From Adineta vaga (Eukaryota > Rotifera), in NCBI GenBank assembly GCA_021613535.1, contig CP075492.1, forward strand, positions 6,138,001 through 6,202,000: 64,000 nt of DNA. The letters are read 5' to 3'. The notes below the pieces were generated by a model, which worked only from the letters and a program-made list of their open reading frames with translations, did no database searches and was not told where the DNA came from. How positions within the stretch are numbered: the first letter of the stretch is position 1; each line of letters starts with the position of its first letter. The translations under genes were made by a program, and so were the position numbers. This document shows, one piece after another, positions 61,640 to 64,000 of this stretch.

Positions 61640-63676
61640 ATGGCAAACATCAAATCAAGTGGTACCACAACAACTCAACAAGTATCTGTAGTTTCTACAG
61701 AAGTACATCGACATCTACAATTCAATGTTCAAAATGCCCAGGATGTTCTTCTAGTATGGTTAGACAGCAAAATTAGTAACAACAACGAAGACTGCCAGAA
61801 TACTTTCAGTCACTTACAATGTGCTGTTAGCGATGTCAAAGCATACACAGACAGTATAGATTGTATTCAGTATATTGAAACAATCAATGATCGTATAGTA
61901 TTTATGCTTGTATCGGATTCGCTTGGACAACATGTTATACCTCGTATACATAATCTGTCTCAAGTAGATTCGATTTTTATTTTTGATGGTAACAATAGTC
62001 GACAGGAAGAATGGATGAAAGAATGGTCAAAGATTAAAGGAATCTTTACAGAAATAATGTCGGTATGTGGAACTCTTAGACAAGGCTGTACAACAATATG
62101 AACAAAATGTGGCACCTATAAGTTTCGTCGGATTTGGTAAAAGATGGGATCAATTACATCCTTCTTTTATATATACACAAGTCTTGAAAGAAATCGTATG
62201 TACCATCAAATTCGATGATGTATCCTTACAAGATTACGTCGATTATTGTCGTGAAGTTTTTGTCGACAATCAAGAAGAACTGAGTAATGTGGCACTATTG
62301 GAACGTAGATATTATCACCAAACGTTTGGTGGCACAGCTGTGACTGTTTCTTATCTCCTATGCTCAATCGTGGTCTTCGACTAATGGATAGCGTTATCGT
62401 AACACGGATGGGTTTCTTTATTAATGATTTACAACGACACATCGAACAACTATACAAAGAACAATGTACTACTGAAGTCTTCACAGTTTATCATGGACAA
62501 GGATTATCGAGCAAAGATTTTGAACAACTGAAGCAAACCATAGGTGGAATGATATCATTTAATAGTTTCTTGTCTACTAACAAAGTTCTTACAGTGCCAT
62601 TTTCATTTGCTCAACGAACTGCAACTGATCCAAATTTAGTTGGAATTCTATTTGTAATGAAAATAGATCCAATTCAATCAAGTACACCATTTGCTTCAAT
62701 TCGTGGTATTAGTGCCGTTCCAGAAGAAGATGAAGTACTTTTTTCTATGCACAGTGTGTTTCGCATTCAAAATATTAAACCAATAGGTGCAAACAACAAA
62801 CTCTACGAAGTAAACTTGATCCTTGCCAATGGCAATGATAAAGATTTATGCATACTTACTGATCGCATTCAAAAAGATAGTTTTTCAGACGATCAAGGAT
62901 GGTATCGATTGGGTTCAGTACTATATAGGATGCGGCAATATGATAAGGCAGAGGAGATTTATGAAATATTACTTGATCAAACAGCGGAAGAAATTGAAAG
63001 CGCATCAATTTATAATCAACTTGGTTCAATTAAAAATGATCAAGAGAAATATCGAGAAGCACTTATGTTCTACGACAAATCACTTGTTATTAAAGAAAAA
63101 CTTTTGCCTCCAAATCATCCTAGTGTAGCTATGTCGTACAACAATGTCGGTGTGGTATACAAAAATATGAGTGACAATTCAAAAGCAATTTCATTTCATG
63201 AAAAAGCTGTTGCAATTCGACAAAAATCACTACCTGCTGATCATCCAGATTTGGCGATGTCTTATAACAATATCGGTGTGGTATATCAAAATATGGGTGA
63301 TTATACGAAAGCACTTTTATTTTATGACAAAGCTCTTGAAATTTGGCAGCAAGTGCTTCCTTTAAATCATCCTGAATTAGCTATGTGCTACAACAACATC
63401 GGTGTAGTATACAAAAACTTAGGTGATTATACGAAAGCACTTTTATATTATGATAAAGCTCTTACCATTCGACAACAAGCTCTTCCTTCAGATTATCCTC
63501 AGTTAGCTGTGACACACAACAACATCGGTTTGTTGTATGAAAATATGAATTACAACTCAAAAGCTCGTTCATTTTATGAAAGTGCTGTACAACTTGGAAA
63601 ACAATTATTACCAACGAATCATCCTCACCTTCAAACGTATGAAATAAACTTAGAACGTATAAAAAAGAAGTTGTAA
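61640..63676 (+). CDS. ART-TPR protein, two compensating frame breaks, altered catalytic Arg
   Basis: From ATG 61640 (MANIKSSG) to 63676, about 679 codons. Domain order: the N-terminal module also seen at 21 kb (VLLVWLDSK ... FIFDGNN), an ART domain, and six or seven kinesin-light-chain-type TPRs (MSYNNIGVVYQNMGDYTKAL and similar). The frame is lost at about 62062-62066 (one extra base) and regained at about 62326-62332 (one base short in a T run), so the net length is conserved. In the ART domain the usual catalytic Arg (VYRGQG) is His (VYHGQG, codon 62492-62494) and STS reads STN, while the ExE site (EEDEVLF) remains. Transferase activity is therefore doubtful even if the breaks are assembly errors. 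Confidence 0.78.
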
Positions 63677-63860
63677 TTCTGATTTATTTTTTTTTCGTTC
63701 TTTATCAACAAGAAAAAGCTATTCAATCAATAATATAGGTGCATACCTATAAAGTAACTTCTTTAGTTCTCTTAAAACACAAAACGGCTGTTAATCTTTG
63801 TTTCCATACACTGAAATTGTGATATAAACAATAATATATACATATATAATTTCATAATGA

Positions 63861-64000
63861 TTAATTGTGATATAGTTTTGGAGGTTTAAACATCGCACTT
63901 ACTCCTTGTGTCTTTCTTTTCCATAATGAAAACCGTTCACATCTGGGACAGTATACTTCAAGTACATCGATTCGTTCGCTACGACATTTCTTCGGTAGAT
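63861..64000 (-). CDS. Possible 3' end of a zinc-finger-like gene, cut by the window edge
   Basis: A minus-strand frame enters from the right edge and stops at TAA 63861. It reads CRSERIDVLEVYCPRCERF then SLWKRKTQG, with paired Cys that could form a zinc knuckle. A GTAAGT at about 63899 could instead be a splice donor, so the last residues are uncertain. Too short to name. Confidence 0.3.
   Translation of the reverse strand, partial: LPKKCRSERIDVLEVYCPRCERFSLWKRKTQGVSAMFKPPKLYHN

Overview
The window looks like nuclear DNA of a bdelloid rotifer. The evidence is strong AT-richness, genes split by many 50-90 nt GT-AG introns, a mix of ordinary animal genes (PP2A B56 subunit, glycogen-targeting PP1 subunit, SZRD1, LITAF, peptide GPCR, archaemetzincin) with genes of bacterial or viral type (cyanase, isochorismatase, GS-like ligase, DUF4338/DruA-like), and ADP-ribosyltransferase (ART) genes fused to TPR, MORN, WWE or GTPase domains, which are greatly expanded in bdelloids. 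Species cannot be settled from the sequence alone. No rRNA, tRNA, CRISPR or prokaryotic operon was found.

Layout. 0-10.7 kb: a four-span membrane protein, a decayed C2 fragment, cyanase, a C19orf12-like hairpin protein, an FMRFamide-receptor-like GPCR and a PPP1R3 glycogen-targeting subunit. 13-20 kb: SZRD1 and PPP2R5 on the minus strand, then a nuclear protein resembling the C-terminal half of nibrin. 21-31 kb: an accessory block with an ART-TPR-MORN protein, a DUF4338/DruA-like protein, LITAF, an isochorismatase-GS fusion enzyme and a WWE-ART-AIG1 GTPase. 30.4-34 kb: gene-free DNA with a 212-bp-arm inverted repeat inside a repeat-rich element. 34-47.6 kb: an archaemetzincin that has lost one zinc ligand, then a co-oriented minus-strand run of F-box, AAA+ ATPase, long coiled-coil protein and three AIG1/GIMAP-like GTPase copies. 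48.8-64 kb: a broken RING/TRAF-zinc-finger/NHL gene, a trypsin-like protease, a broken GPCR, a secreted DNRLRE protein, a tightly spaced TPR/coiled-coil gene pair, and a frame-broken ART-TPR gene.

Exon models were built by hand from GT-AG boundaries that keep frame and restore family motifs; coordinates include the stop codon. Frame breaks and in-frame stops are concentrated in the expanded accessory families (tetraspan, C2, ART, AIG1, coiled coil, RING-NHL, orphan GPCR, DNRLRE), while the conserved genes are clean. That argues for real decay of accessory copies, although several breaks are one-base losses in short homopolymers and could be assembly errors. How the genes work together is inference: the ART, AIG1 GTPase, AAA+, RING-NHL and F-box genes have the composition of an innate-immunity or ubiquitin/ADP-ribose signalling island, and cyanase plus the isochorismatase-GS fusion point to scavenging of nitrogen from unusual small molecules.
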